From positions 174,501 through 238,500 of the forward strand of contig NZ_CP011509.1 in the NCBI RefSeq assembly GCF_001027285.1: DNA of 64,000 nucleotides, written 5' to 3'. The notes beneath the pieces were generated by a model. It searched no databases. It saw only the letters and a list, made by a program, of their open reading frames with translations, and was not told where the DNA came from. The stretch is from Archangium gephyra. Lineage in GTDB: Bacteria; Myxococcota; Myxococcia; Myxococcales; Myxococcaceae. Each line of letters begins with the position of its first letter. Positions within the stretch are counted from its first letter, which is position 1. Position numbers and translations under genes: made by a program. This document shows, piece by piece, positions 32,742 to 39,869 of this stretch.

Positions 32742-33325
32742 TTCCCCTCCTGAAGCTGGAACTTCGTCTCCAGGTCGAGCGCGTCGTCCACCTTCACCAT
32801 CAGCAGCGACGGGCGCTCCACCTTGAAGGCCTCCAGGCTGATCTGGAAGGTGCCCGTGGCCGTCACGTCCTTGGCCGAGGTGAACACCACCTTCAGGGGC
32901 ACCTCCACCGGCTGCTTCACGCCGTGGAAGGTGATCTGCCCCTTGAGCGCCACCGTCTGCTCCGCGGGGAACGCGGTGGGCACCTTCACGCCACTGGCCG
33001 TGCCCTTGAACTCGATGGTGGGGTACTTGGGCTCCTCGGTGGCCTCCTTCATGTGGGCGTCCCGGTTGGAGTTGCCCGAGTCGAAGTCGGCCACGTTGGC
33101 GCGCACGGCCACCTGCAGGGTGCCGTCCGGCATCAGCCGCGCCTTGCCCTCGGTGGGGCGCGCCGTGCCCTCCACCACGTGCAGCTTGTGCTTGAGACGA
33201 TACGTCAGCGAGCTGTCCGCGGACTTCACCGAGTACATGCGCGGGGCGGCGGGAGCCGCCTCCTGCGCGAGCGCGGACGTGGACAGGAACAGCGTGGCCA
33301 GCACGGCCAGGGACGAGCGTTTCAT
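32738..33325 (-). CDS. YceI-family periplasmic lipocalin-like protein
   Basis: A 195-aa protein. The Sec signal peptide is MKRSSLAVLATLFLSTSALA-Q. The mature protein has the YceI fold: YSVKSADSSLTYRLKHKLHVVEG, ANVADFDSGNSNRDAHMKEATEEPKYPTIEFKG, LKGQITFHGVKQPVEVPLKV and LLMVKVDDALDLETKFQL. YceI proteins bind isoprenoid quinone-like molecules in a long hydrophobic cavity, which fits the redox operon (Rieske, four-His membrane protein). Ribosome site GGAGG upstream. Confidence 0.93.
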   Translation of the reverse strand: MKRSSLAVLATLFLSTSALAQEAAPAAPRMYSVKSADSSLTYRLKHKLHVVEGTARPTEGKARLMPDGTLQVAVRANVADFDSGNSNRDAHMKEATEEPKYPTIEFKGTASGVKVPTAFPAEQTVALKGQITFHGVKQPVEVPLKVVFTSAKDVTATGTFQISLEAFKVERPSLLMVKVDDALDLETKFQLQEGK

Positions 33326-33372
33326 GATGAGAGAGCCTCCGGGTGTCTCGACGCGTACGCTTGTTGGTGTAT

Positions 33373-34101
33373 TCAGAAGACGATCATCAGGGCGCCCGCG
33401 CCAACGGCACCCAGCGTCGCATACCCCACCACCTGGTGCGCCGTGGCCAGGTCCACCTGGGACAGCTTCCCCTCCTGGCTCCCCGTCACCAGGCCGAGCA
33501 CCACCTGGGTGAGCATGCCGGCGGTGGCCAGCGAGACGAAGATCTTGTGCAGGGTGATGGTGTCCAGCCGCAGCTCCTTCTTGAAGGGCGTGGGCGCGAA
33601 CAGGCCGAGCAGGCCCGTGCCGGCGAACAGGCTGCTGCTGCCGATCACCAGGCCCGTGTGCCAGGCGTCGAAGCGGCCCGTGTCGCCGCCGCCGCGGTAG
33701 CGGTCGTTGAAGTGCAGCTGCCCCACCACGATGGTGGCCGCCAGCGTCGTCAGCGTGGCGAGCCCCAGCCCCTGGTGCACGGTGAGCATGGTGCGGCGGG
33801 TGGCGATGGCCTTCTCCAGCGCGGGATCCACCAGGCGCGGCGACTCGGCGGCCGGCGAGGGCTCGAGCAGATCGAAGTCCATGTCCGACTCCTCGGACTG
33901 CTGCACCGGAGCATCGGCCGGCCGCGTCTCGGCGGGCTTCGTCTCGGTGGGCGCCGGCTCGGCGGGCTGCTTCTGCGCGGGCTTGGACTCGGTGGACTTC
34001 CTGGACGTCTGCGTCGACGAGGCCTTCTTCCCAGCGGCGTGGGCACGCGGGGCGGAGGCGGCGACGAGCAGGGCCAACACGACAACGGCGGTGCGGGACA
34101 T
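33373..34101 (-). CDS. Four-helix membrane protein with four His near helix ends, cytochrome b561-like candidate
   Basis: 242 aa from ATG 34101 (AAGGGGAAGAG upstream). A signal peptide precedes a Lys/Pro/Glu/Thr-rich linker. The C-terminal 140 residues hold four hydrophobic helices, each with a His at its start: MLTVHQGLGLATL (H109), FDAWHTGLVIGSSSLF (H148), ITLHKIFVSLATAG (H185) and ATAHQVVGYATLG (H222). Two pairs of His across a four-helix bundle is the pattern of diheme b561-type cytochromes. Heme binding is inferred. It is the first gene of the operon with YceI and the tandem Rieske protein, 47 bp upstream of YceI. Confidence 0.75.
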   Translation of the reverse strand: MSRTAVVVLALLVAASAPRAHAAGKKASSTQTSRKSTESKPAQKQPAEPAPTETKPAETRPADAPVQQSEESDMDFDLLEPSPAAESPRLVDPALEKAIATRRTMLTVHQGLGLATLTTLAATIVVGQLHFNDRYRGGGDTGRFDAWHTGLVIGSSSLFAGTGLLGLFAPTPFKKELRLDTITLHKIFVSLATAGMLTQVVLGLVTGSQEGKLSQVDLATAHQVVGYATLGAVGAGALMIVF

Positions 34102-34248
34102 CTCTTCCCCTTGGTCAGGAAAGCAACAGTCCCAGTATGCGCCAAGACGCGACGCGTTACATGTCGAGATATTTCCGGCCGGGTCCCCGCTCCGCGCTTC
34201 CACCGCCGTGAGAAAAGGGCGTGGGACCCGGTCTCCCCCGGGCCCGGC

Positions 34249-34674
34249 TCAGGCCGGAGCGGTGGCCGGGGCCTCCGAGCGGTTCGCGGTGCCCTGCGAC
34301 AGCTCCTGGCCCAGCACGCGCGGATCGAAGTAGGCGTAGAAACGCGAGATGCGCTCGCCATCCCACTCGATGATGGAGACGCCCTCGTAGTCCACCGCCG
34401 CCCCGTTGTGCGCGGTGCCGCTGGACTCCCACTCGAGCGCCACGCGGTCCCCGGCTTCGATCATGTTGCGGAAGGTGGACTTCACCTGGCGCAGCATGCC
34501 CTTGTACTCGCGCCAGAAGTCGCGGGCGCCGTCGCGGCCCTGGAAGGTGCGCCGCGAGGCCACGTTGCTCACCTGCGCGTCGTCACTGAAGAGCTCCAGC
34601 AGGGGCTCCACGTCTCCGTTCTCCTCCAGCTTCGCCAGTGCATCCACGAAACGCTGCGCTCGCTCCATCGCCAT
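34249..34674 (-). CDS. SnoaL/NTF2-like nuclear transport factor family protein
   Basis: 141 aa from ATG 34674 (GAGGA upstream; ATG 34668 also possible). The NTF2 fold is seen as AQRFVDALAKLEENGDVEPLLELFSDDAQVSNV, FQGRDGARDFWREYKGMLRQVKSTFRNMIEAGDRVALEWESSGTAHNG and YEGVSIIEWDGERISRFYAYFDP. The family includes polyketide cyclases and many uncharacterised isomerase-like proteins. No signal peptide, so it is cytoplasmic, unlike the SnoaL at 3638. Divergent from the unknown membrane protein across 188 bp. Confidence 0.9.
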   Translation of the reverse strand: MAMERAQRFVDALAKLEENGDVEPLLELFSDDAQVSNVASRRTFQGRDGARDFWREYKGMLRQVKSTFRNMIEAGDRVALEWESSGTAHNGAAVDYEGVSIIEWDGERISRFYAYFDPRVLGQELSQGTANRSEAPATAPA

Positions 34675-34862
34675 GGGGGTCCTCGCTCCGTCCGCGTAGG
34701 GGGCCTGTAGAGGTCCTCTGTAGAGACCTGCTGAGTCGCACGGTGCGCATGGGGAGCGGGCGATGCCTTCTCCACGGGTTGCCCGCCCGGTCTGCGTGCG
34801 GAGGGGCCGGGCGTTGGCGGCGTGCCACCCGGTCCGGGTTCGCATTAGGCTCGGCGGTGTCC

Positions 34863-35690
34863 ATGCAACGCCTCCAGCCAGCCCCGCCCGCCGCCTCCGA
34901 GCAGGAAGCCGAGCCCGTCGCGTCCCTGCCCGGACCCGAGCCGGTGCCGGTGCACGAGCGCCTGGAGTTGCTGCGCCTGTCCGGCGCGCCGGTCCCCGAG
35001 GTGGACACCTTCCTGGCCGGGCTCGAGGCGCCCTACCTGCCCGGCGAGTCCCCGCGCGAGCGGGCGGACCTGATGTTGGAGCTCCTCGAGGACGAGCGGC
35101 TGTGTGAGCTGACCGGGAGCACCGGGCGCCGGGTGGGACTGGCGGCGCTGGAGACCCTGCTGCGGCTTGGCTACCCGTACGCCTTCGAGGTGACGCCCGC
35201 CATGCTGGAGCGCGCGCGGGGCTCCCAGGGGCTCGGGCTCTCCTCGCGCTCGGTGCTGGGCCTGGGCCTGATGGCCGTCAACGTCCTGCTGCCGGTGACA
35301 CTGCTGTCCGCGGAGTTCTTCTCCTATGTCGAGGCCCTGTTCGACGACGGGATGGGCCACCGCCGGGACGAGGTCTTCTCCGGGCCCGCGCGCTACCTGC
35401 CGCTGCTCGTGCTGGTGCTGCTCGTGCCGCCGGTGCTCTCGGCCGTCATGGAATGGCGCAAGGAAGGGTGGCGCCAGCGCGAGGAGGAGAAGAAGTCCCG
35501 CCTCGGCCGGACGGCCCTCACCGGGCTGCAGGCGATGGTGGGCCTGGTGTTCCTCCTGCTCGCGGTGAGCGAGCCGCCGGGGGACTTCTGGGTGTACGGC
35601 GCGGAGCGCTTCCTGCTGGCGCTCTCCGGCCTGCTGGCGTGGGTCACCGCCTTCTGCCTGCACCCGCGCGAGGAACCGCCGGAGCCCTGA
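34863..35690 (+). CDS. Membrane protein of unknown function, four predicted transmembrane helices
   Basis: 275 aa from ATG 34863 (GTG 34857 possible). Residues 1-125 are soluble, with HERLELLRLSGAPVPEVDTFLAGLEAPYLPGESPRERADLMLELLEDERL and a short helical repeat ending YPYAFEVTPAML. Helices at about 130-155, 178-197, 217-235 and 249-267 are hydrophobic. There are no conserved catalytic motifs and the family is not recognised. It shares a strong bidirectional terminator with the convergent wall hydrolase gene. Confidence 0.8.
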   Translation: MQRLQPAPPAASEQEAEPVASLPGPEPVPVHERLELLRLSGAPVPEVDTFLAGLEAPYLPGESPRERADLMLELLEDERLCELTGSTGRRVGLAALETLLRLGYPYAFEVTPAMLERARGSQGLGLSSRSVLGLGLMAVNVLLPVTLLSAEFFSYVEALFDDGMGHRRDEVFSGPARYLPLLVLVLLVPPVLSAVMEWRKEGWRQREEEKKSRLGRTALTGLQAMVGLVFLLLAVSEPPGDFWVYGAERFLLALSGLLAWVTAFCLHPREEPPEP

Positions 35691-35705
35691 GGCCCGCAAA
35701 AGACA

Positions 35706-35770
35706 ATGACCGCGGCCGAGGGGGGTTGGCCGCGGTCATCGGGCCCCCTTCCGGGGGGAAGGGGGGCCGT
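35706..35770. terminator. Bidirectional terminator hairpins
   Basis: A perfect 12-bp stem ATGACCGCGGCC / GGCCGCGGTCAT (35706-35717, 35728-35739) and a second stem built from GGCCCCCTTCC and GGAAGGGGGGCC just after it. They lie between the convergent membrane-protein gene and the wall hydrolase gene. Confidence 0.75.
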
Positions 35771-35793
35771 GCCGAATCATGTGAAGCCGTGGC

Positions 35794-37509
35794 TCAGGTG
35801 AGCACGTCGAGCGCGCGCTGGTAGTACTTCTGGCGATCGGCGAGCCCGTTGTAGCCGCCGTTGATGCGGCGGGTGAGCTCCTTGAAGTTGCCGGAGTCCG
35901 CGTACTGGTTCAGGTTGCGGCTGTTCCAGTACCAGGCGGCGGTGCGGAAGCCCACGTCCGGGTCGGAGGCGCGCTTGGGGTTGTTCTCCAGGTCGATGCC
36001 CAGGGCCTTGCCCGCGGCGCGGTAGTTGGCGCGGCCGGTGATCTGGATGGGGCCACGGCCCTTGAAGCGCACGCCGTCGCCGGGCTGCGTGTTGCCCAGG
36101 TCCTTGCGGCCCTCGTAGGCGGCACCGGAGGCGATCTCCTCCATGTAGCGGAACTCACCGCTCTCGTGGGCGAGCTGCGCGAGGAAGGCGGCCTGGCGCT
36201 TGGGAGTGTTGATGCCGGCCTCGGCCATGGCCTTGTTGAGGTGGGGCAGGTACTGCTCGGCCTTGGCCTGCGACAGGTTGGGCATGATCTTCCGCAGCTG
36301 CGCGAGCGACACGCCGCCCTTGGCGCCGGGCTCGTTGCCCGGGCCGGTGACGGGGCCGGGGCCGGAGGAGCCACCGGTGCCCTGGGTGCCGCCCACGTCG
36401 GCGCCGAGCTTGTCGAAGGCGGCGCGCGTCTTGGGGCCGTAGTAGCCGGTGTTGGGCACGCCGTGGGCGGCCTGGAACTCCTTGAGGGCCGCCTCGGTCT
36501 TCGGGCCGAAGACGCCCGGGCCGGTGTTCATCTCGGCCTGGGTCATGTGGCCGAGCTTCACCAGCGCCGTCTGGAGCTGCTTCACGGCGGCGCCCTTGGC
36601 GCCCTTCTCCAGGTCACCGCCGGGCAGGTCCAGGCCCTTCACGGCGCTGCCGGAGGGCTTGGTGGGCGCGGGCGCGGGGGCGGGGGTGCTGCCGCCGCCG
36701 GCCGGAGCGGTGCCCGGCTTGGGGTTGCCGCCCGAGAAGGTCACCAGCTCGCCGGTGCTCTTGTAGTTGCTGGGGCCGCCGACCAGCTTGCCGCCCTGGA
36801 GCTTGAGGGAGATCTCCTTGCCGGTGGCCGGGTCGTTGGCGAAGTAGGTGTTGCCCTCGCGGCGGGTGACGGCGACCCAGTGGTCGGTGCCGTTGGAGCC
36901 GCCGTTGGAGCCGGCCTTGTAGTCCACGCCGATGACGACGGGGCGGCCGGCGTCGATCTGCTTGTTGATGGTGTCCATGCTCCAGCCGGGCTTGCTGGCG
37001 CCCAGGCCGCCCATCTTGGCGGCCTGGCCCCAGATGAGGCCGTTGCCGGCGTAGCCACCGGTCTTGTCGAGATGGGCGTCGAGCTCACCGGGGTTGATGA
37101 CCTTGCCGGTGATCTTGCTCATGGCCATGGCGGTGGAGGTCATGGCGCAGCCGGCGGCGGAGATGGAGGAGCCGGTGCCGAGGGAGCGGCCGCCCCACTG
37201 GGCATCGCCCTGCTTGAAGATGGGGGTGCCATCGGCCGAGGTGGGGAACTGACGGCCGTCGTCATCGCGGGCGGGGCCGGCGCGGCCGCTGGAGGAAGCG
37301 GGAGCCTGCTGGAAGTTGTCACCGCCGCCCTTGGAGGGGCCGCTGGTGGACGGACGCTCGAAGCTGTCGGGCAGCTTGAGCTTCTGGCCCACCGCGATGG
37401 TGTTCACGTCCTTGATGTTGTTGGCCTTGGCCAGCTTGTCGACGGTGGTGTTGTACTGCTTGGCGAGGGCCGACAGGGTGTCGCCGCGGCGAACGGTGTG
37501 GACGGACAC
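35794..37509 (-). CDS. Four-domain cell wall hydrolase: LysM, C39-like protease, PG-binding, GH19
   Basis: 571 aa from GTG 37509 (CGGAG upstream). No signal peptide. LysM at residues 3-47 (HTVRRGDTLSALAKQYN). A papain-like C39_2 domain at 95-260 with Cys121 (AAGCAMTS), His210 (GTDHWVAV) and Asp226 (NDPATG). A Pro/Ala-rich linker, then a PG_binding_1 domain at 300-370 (GAAVKQLQTALVKLG, FGPKTEAALKEFQAAHG). A GH19 domain at 400-571 with the catalytic Glu in AFLAQLAHESGEF (E449) and RFKGRGPIQITGRANY. GH19 is a chitinase or lysozyme family; with LysM and PG-binding this one is more likely a peptidoglycan hydrolase. A cysteine protease or amidase joined to a GH19 lysozyme in one chain is unusual and suits a predatory or export role. 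Confidence 0.92.
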   Translation of the reverse strand: MSVHTVRRGDTLSALAKQYNTTVDKLAKANNIKDVNTIAVGQKLKLPDSFERPSTSGPSKGGGDNFQQAPASSSGRAGPARDDDGRQFPTSADGTPIFKQGDAQWGGRSLGTGSSISAAGCAMTSTAMAMSKITGKVINPGELDAHLDKTGGYAGNGLIWGQAAKMGGLGASKPGWSMDTINKQIDAGRPVVIGVDYKAGSNGGSNGTDHWVAVTRREGNTYFANDPATGKEISLKLQGGKLVGGPSNYKSTGELVTFSGGNPKPGTAPAGGGSTPAPAPAPTKPSGSAVKGLDLPGGDLEKGAKGAAVKQLQTALVKLGHMTQAEMNTGPGVFGPKTEAALKEFQAAHGVPNTGYYGPKTRAAFDKLGADVGGTQGTGGSSGPGPVTGPGNEPGAKGGVSLAQLRKIMPNLSQAKAEQYLPHLNKAMAEAGINTPKRQAAFLAQLAHESGEFRYMEEIASGAAYEGRKDLGNTQPGDGVRFKGRGPIQITGRANYRAAGKALGIDLENNPKRASDPDVGFRTAAWYWNSRNLNQYADSGNFKELTRRINGGYNGLADRQKYYQRALDVLT

Positions 37510-37682
37510 GGGGGACTCCGGAAGAGGGAAGACTTGGGGGAAGAAGGACAGCGATGACCTATTCTCGCGTGAAGCGAAAAAAGGTTGCTGGGGGGTCGGA
37601 AAAAAGTCGTGACGCCCACACCCGGAGTACGCAAGGGCCCGGAAACAGAGGCGAAAACGCACGCGGGGAGCGGGTTGGCGGG

Positions 37683-38411
37683 CTACTGCGGGCGCGCCAC
37701 GCACCGCATCCGGACCGAGCCGGGTTTCGCCGGCCGGGCGATCGGCTCGCAGATCTGCGCCTCGGGGCAGGGGGACTGCTGGCAGTTCGTCCCGTGGACC
37801 ACGGAGCAGACCGAGGCCCCCTGGTCGAAGCGGATGCACACCTGACCGGGAGGGCAGCCCCGGGCCTCACAGGTCGGAAGACAGGAGGGGCCTTCGGGTC
37901 CGCCCTCGCGAGGGCAGAAGAACCCCTCGGGGCAGCTCTCCGGAACGTCCGGCCGGCAGGAGCGGCCACACCACTCGTTGCAGAGCAATCCCGGAGCGCA
38001 GGCGCTCGCGTGACTCTTCGACTGTGGCTGGCAGCCCTCTCCCTCGCGCCTGTCTCCCTCCAGCGCGCACCGCTTCAGCAGCTCTCCGCCCCATGTCTCC
38101 AGGGTGCGGCAGACGAAACCCTCCCGGCATTGGGAGTCCGTCGTGCACTCGCTGTCCGTGCAGTAGAGGCTCGCGAGGTTCCTGTCGAAGAAGCAGGCGA
38201 GTAGTGGATCACAGTCGTCGCCGCGGCGGCAGGGCTGGTGCCAGGTGGGGCGCTCGCGGCGCTGCTCCCAGGAGAGCATGGGCACCACGGCCTTCGCCTG
38301 CTGGGGGACGGGCTGGGGCAGAGACGCGCGCCAATGGCTGGCGATGAGGGCCACGAGCGGCACGGGCAGCAGCAAGGCACCCAGGAACGCGGCCACGGCC
38401 CGCCACTTCAC
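37683..38411 (-). CDS. Cys-rich protein with one N-terminal membrane anchor
   Basis: 242 aa from GTG 38411, overlapping the upstream stop by 4 bp (GTGA). The N-terminal helix at about residues 6-25 (AVAAFLGALLLPVPLVALIA) is an uncleaved anchor. The rest holds about 20 Cys in EGF-like or stanniocalcin-like spacing: DDCDPLLACFFDRN, CTDSECTTDSQCREGFVCR, CAPGLLCNEWCGRSCRPDVPESCPEGFFCP, TCEARGCPPGQVCI. These Dickkopf/LRP-like Cys patterns are common in myxobacterial surface proteins of unknown role. Coupled to the small lipoprotein upstream. Confidence 0.75.
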   Translation of the reverse strand: MKWRAVAAFLGALLLPVPLVALIASHWRASLPQPVPQQAKAVVPMLSWEQRRERPTWHQPCRRGDDCDPLLACFFDRNLASLYCTDSECTTDSQCREGFVCRTLETWGGELLKRCALEGDRREGEGCQPQSKSHASACAPGLLCNEWCGRSCRPDVPESCPEGFFCPREGGPEGPSCLPTCEARGCPPGQVCIRFDQGASVCSVVHGTNCQQSPCPEAQICEPIARPAKPGSVRMRCVARPQ

Positions 38412-38656
38412 CACTCTTCTTCCTCTTGCGCCGCGAGCGCTTCCCAGCATTGCCGTTCACACTCCGCGAGCTTTTCAGGAAGGCAGATGGCTTGGAGGGT
38501 GACTGGCCCACAGTCTCTCAGCTTCGGCTGTCTGACGGACTCCTCCATGTCCTTGAGCACGGCCCGGTCGATCGTGCCCCCCTTCCCGAAGGCATGCGGA
38601 CAGGCCGTGCTGCTGAAGAGTACGCACAGGACGATGGGAATGTACCCACAGCGCAT
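38408..38656 (-). CDS. Small lipoprotein
   Basis: 82 aa from ATG 38656 (CGGAGACG upstream). The signal peptide MRCGYIPIVLCVLFSSTACP ends with a lipobox (STAC). The mature part has three more Cys (DCGPVTLQAICLPEKLAECERQCWEALAAQEE) and an acidic EEEEW tail, and overlaps the next gene by 4 bp. Unknown function; likely co-expressed with the Cys-rich anchored protein. Confidence 0.7.
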   Translation of the reverse strand: MRCGYIPIVLCVLFSSTACPHAFGKGGTIDRAVLKDMEESVRQPKLRDCGPVTLQAICLPEKLAECERQCWEALAAQEEEEW

Positions 38657-38723
38657 TCGCGTCTCCGGAAGTGGAAGGCTCAACCTAACACGGTGATCCG
38701 GAGACAAGTCGGCCCCCAAGTCG

Positions 38724-38816
38724 TTGTTCCATTCGATGCTGGATGAGCAGCGTGCGGAGGAGCTGATGAGCACCCAGAGGACTCGTCCCACACCTCTTGG
38801 CCCGCCGGATGCTTGA
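38724..38816 (+). pseudogene. Fragment of an Rpn-family nuclease gene
   Basis: In-frame codons encode LFHSMLDEQRAEELMSTQ and then run to a stop at 38814-38816. This matches VLHSVMDGQRAEELMRTW inside the intact Rpn gene at 38829-39851. It sits 12 bp upstream of that gene and is a decayed piece of a second copy, suggesting repeated loss after tandem duplication. Confidence 0.7.
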
Positions 38817-38828
38817 GCGCGGCTGGCC

Positions 38829-39851
38829 ATGTCGGGACCCCATGACCTCTTCGCCCGCTACACCTTCGGCCACCCCGAGCGGGCCGCCGCTGAACTGCGC
38901 GCCGTGCTGCCCGCGTACGTCGTCTCCGAGGTGGACTGGACGTCCCTGCGGCGGGAGCCCGGCAGCGTGGTGGACCCGGAGCTGCGCGAGACCGAGAGCG
39001 ATCTGCTCTTCACGGCACGGATGCACTCAGGGCAGTCACTGCTGCTGTACGTGCTGCTGGAGCACCAGTCGTCGGTGGACCGGTGGATGGCGCTGCGCAT
39101 GCTGCGCTACGTGGTGCGCCAGGTGGAGCGTTGGAGACAGGAGCACCCGGAGAGCGAGCTGCTCCCGCTCATCATCCCGCTCGTCATGTACCACGGGCCA
39201 GACGGGGCCTGGACGGCACCACGCCGGGTGGAGGAGCTCTTCCAGCTACCGGGCGGGGATGCGGAGCGGTGGCGAGCGCTGCTGCCTCGCTTCGAATACC
39301 TGCTCGATGACTTGACGGCCGAGCGGGAGGAAGCGCTGAGAGCACGCCCCGGTCCGCCGCTGGCCCGCCTGGCGTGGCTGGTGCTGCGCTACGGCCGTAC
39401 CGGGGAACTGGCCCGAAAGCTACCCGACTGGGTGGCGCTCTTCGCGCAGGTGCACGCGGACACCGAGGGAGCCGAGCATCTGGTGGTGGTCATTCGTTAC
39501 CTGCTGTGGGTGGAGAGGAATGCGGCCGTCCACACAGCGGCGAGGCGGGTGTTACATTCGGTGATGGATGGGCAACGAGCGGAGGAGCTGATGAGAACCT
39601 GGGCCGAGGAGATGCTCGAGCAGGGAGTCCAGAAGGGCTTGGAGAAAGGCCTGGCCAAGGGCCGGGAAGAGGGGCTGACCCGATTGCGTGGGCACATCGT
39701 GCGGCTGCTCACCGCTCGGGGCGTGCAGGTCGACGAGGCCGCCCGCCAGCGAATCCTCTCCTGCACGGACCTGGACACCCTCGACCGCTGGTTCGATCGC
39801 GCCCTGAACGCCACCACCCTCCGCGACGTACTGGACGACCTCCCGCAGTAG
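38829..39851 (+). CDS. Rpn-family recombination-promoting nuclease/putative transposase
   Basis: A 340-aa protein. The PD-(D/E)xK nuclease core is at residues about 5-120, with RETESDLLFTAR (D58) and LYVLLEHQSSVDRWMALRMLRYVV (E78, Q80) followed by IIPLVMYHGPDGAW. The C-terminal third has a helical LEQGVQKGLEKGLAKGREEGL coiled stretch typical of Rpn/DUF4351 proteins, and ends RILSCTDLDTLDRWFDRALN. Rpn proteins (E. coli RpnA) are DNA endonucleases that raise recombination independent of RecA. Two decayed copies exist in the window. Not a classical transposase: no terminal repeats were found. Confidence 0.88.
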   Translation: MSGPHDLFARYTFGHPERAAAELRAVLPAYVVSEVDWTSLRREPGSVVDPELRETESDLLFTARMHSGQSLLLYVLLEHQSSVDRWMALRMLRYVVRQVERWRQEHPESELLPLIIPLVMYHGPDGAWTAPRRVEELFQLPGGDAERWRALLPRFEYLLDDLTAEREEALRARPGPPLARLAWLVLRYGRTGELARKLPDWVALFAQVHADTEGAEHLVVVIRYLLWVERNAAVHTAARRVLHSVMDGQRAEELMRTWAEEMLEQGVQKGLEKGLAKGREEGLTRLRGHIVRLLTARGVQVDEAARQRILSCTDLDTLDRWFDRALNATTLRDVLDDLPQ

Positions 39852-39869
39852 TCCGCCCTCGCGCGCGCC

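Noticed and set aside
38829-39851. Rpn gene as part of an insertion sequence
   Set aside because: No terminal inverted repeats or target duplications are seen around it; the fragments nearby are internal pieces of the same gene rather than IS ends.
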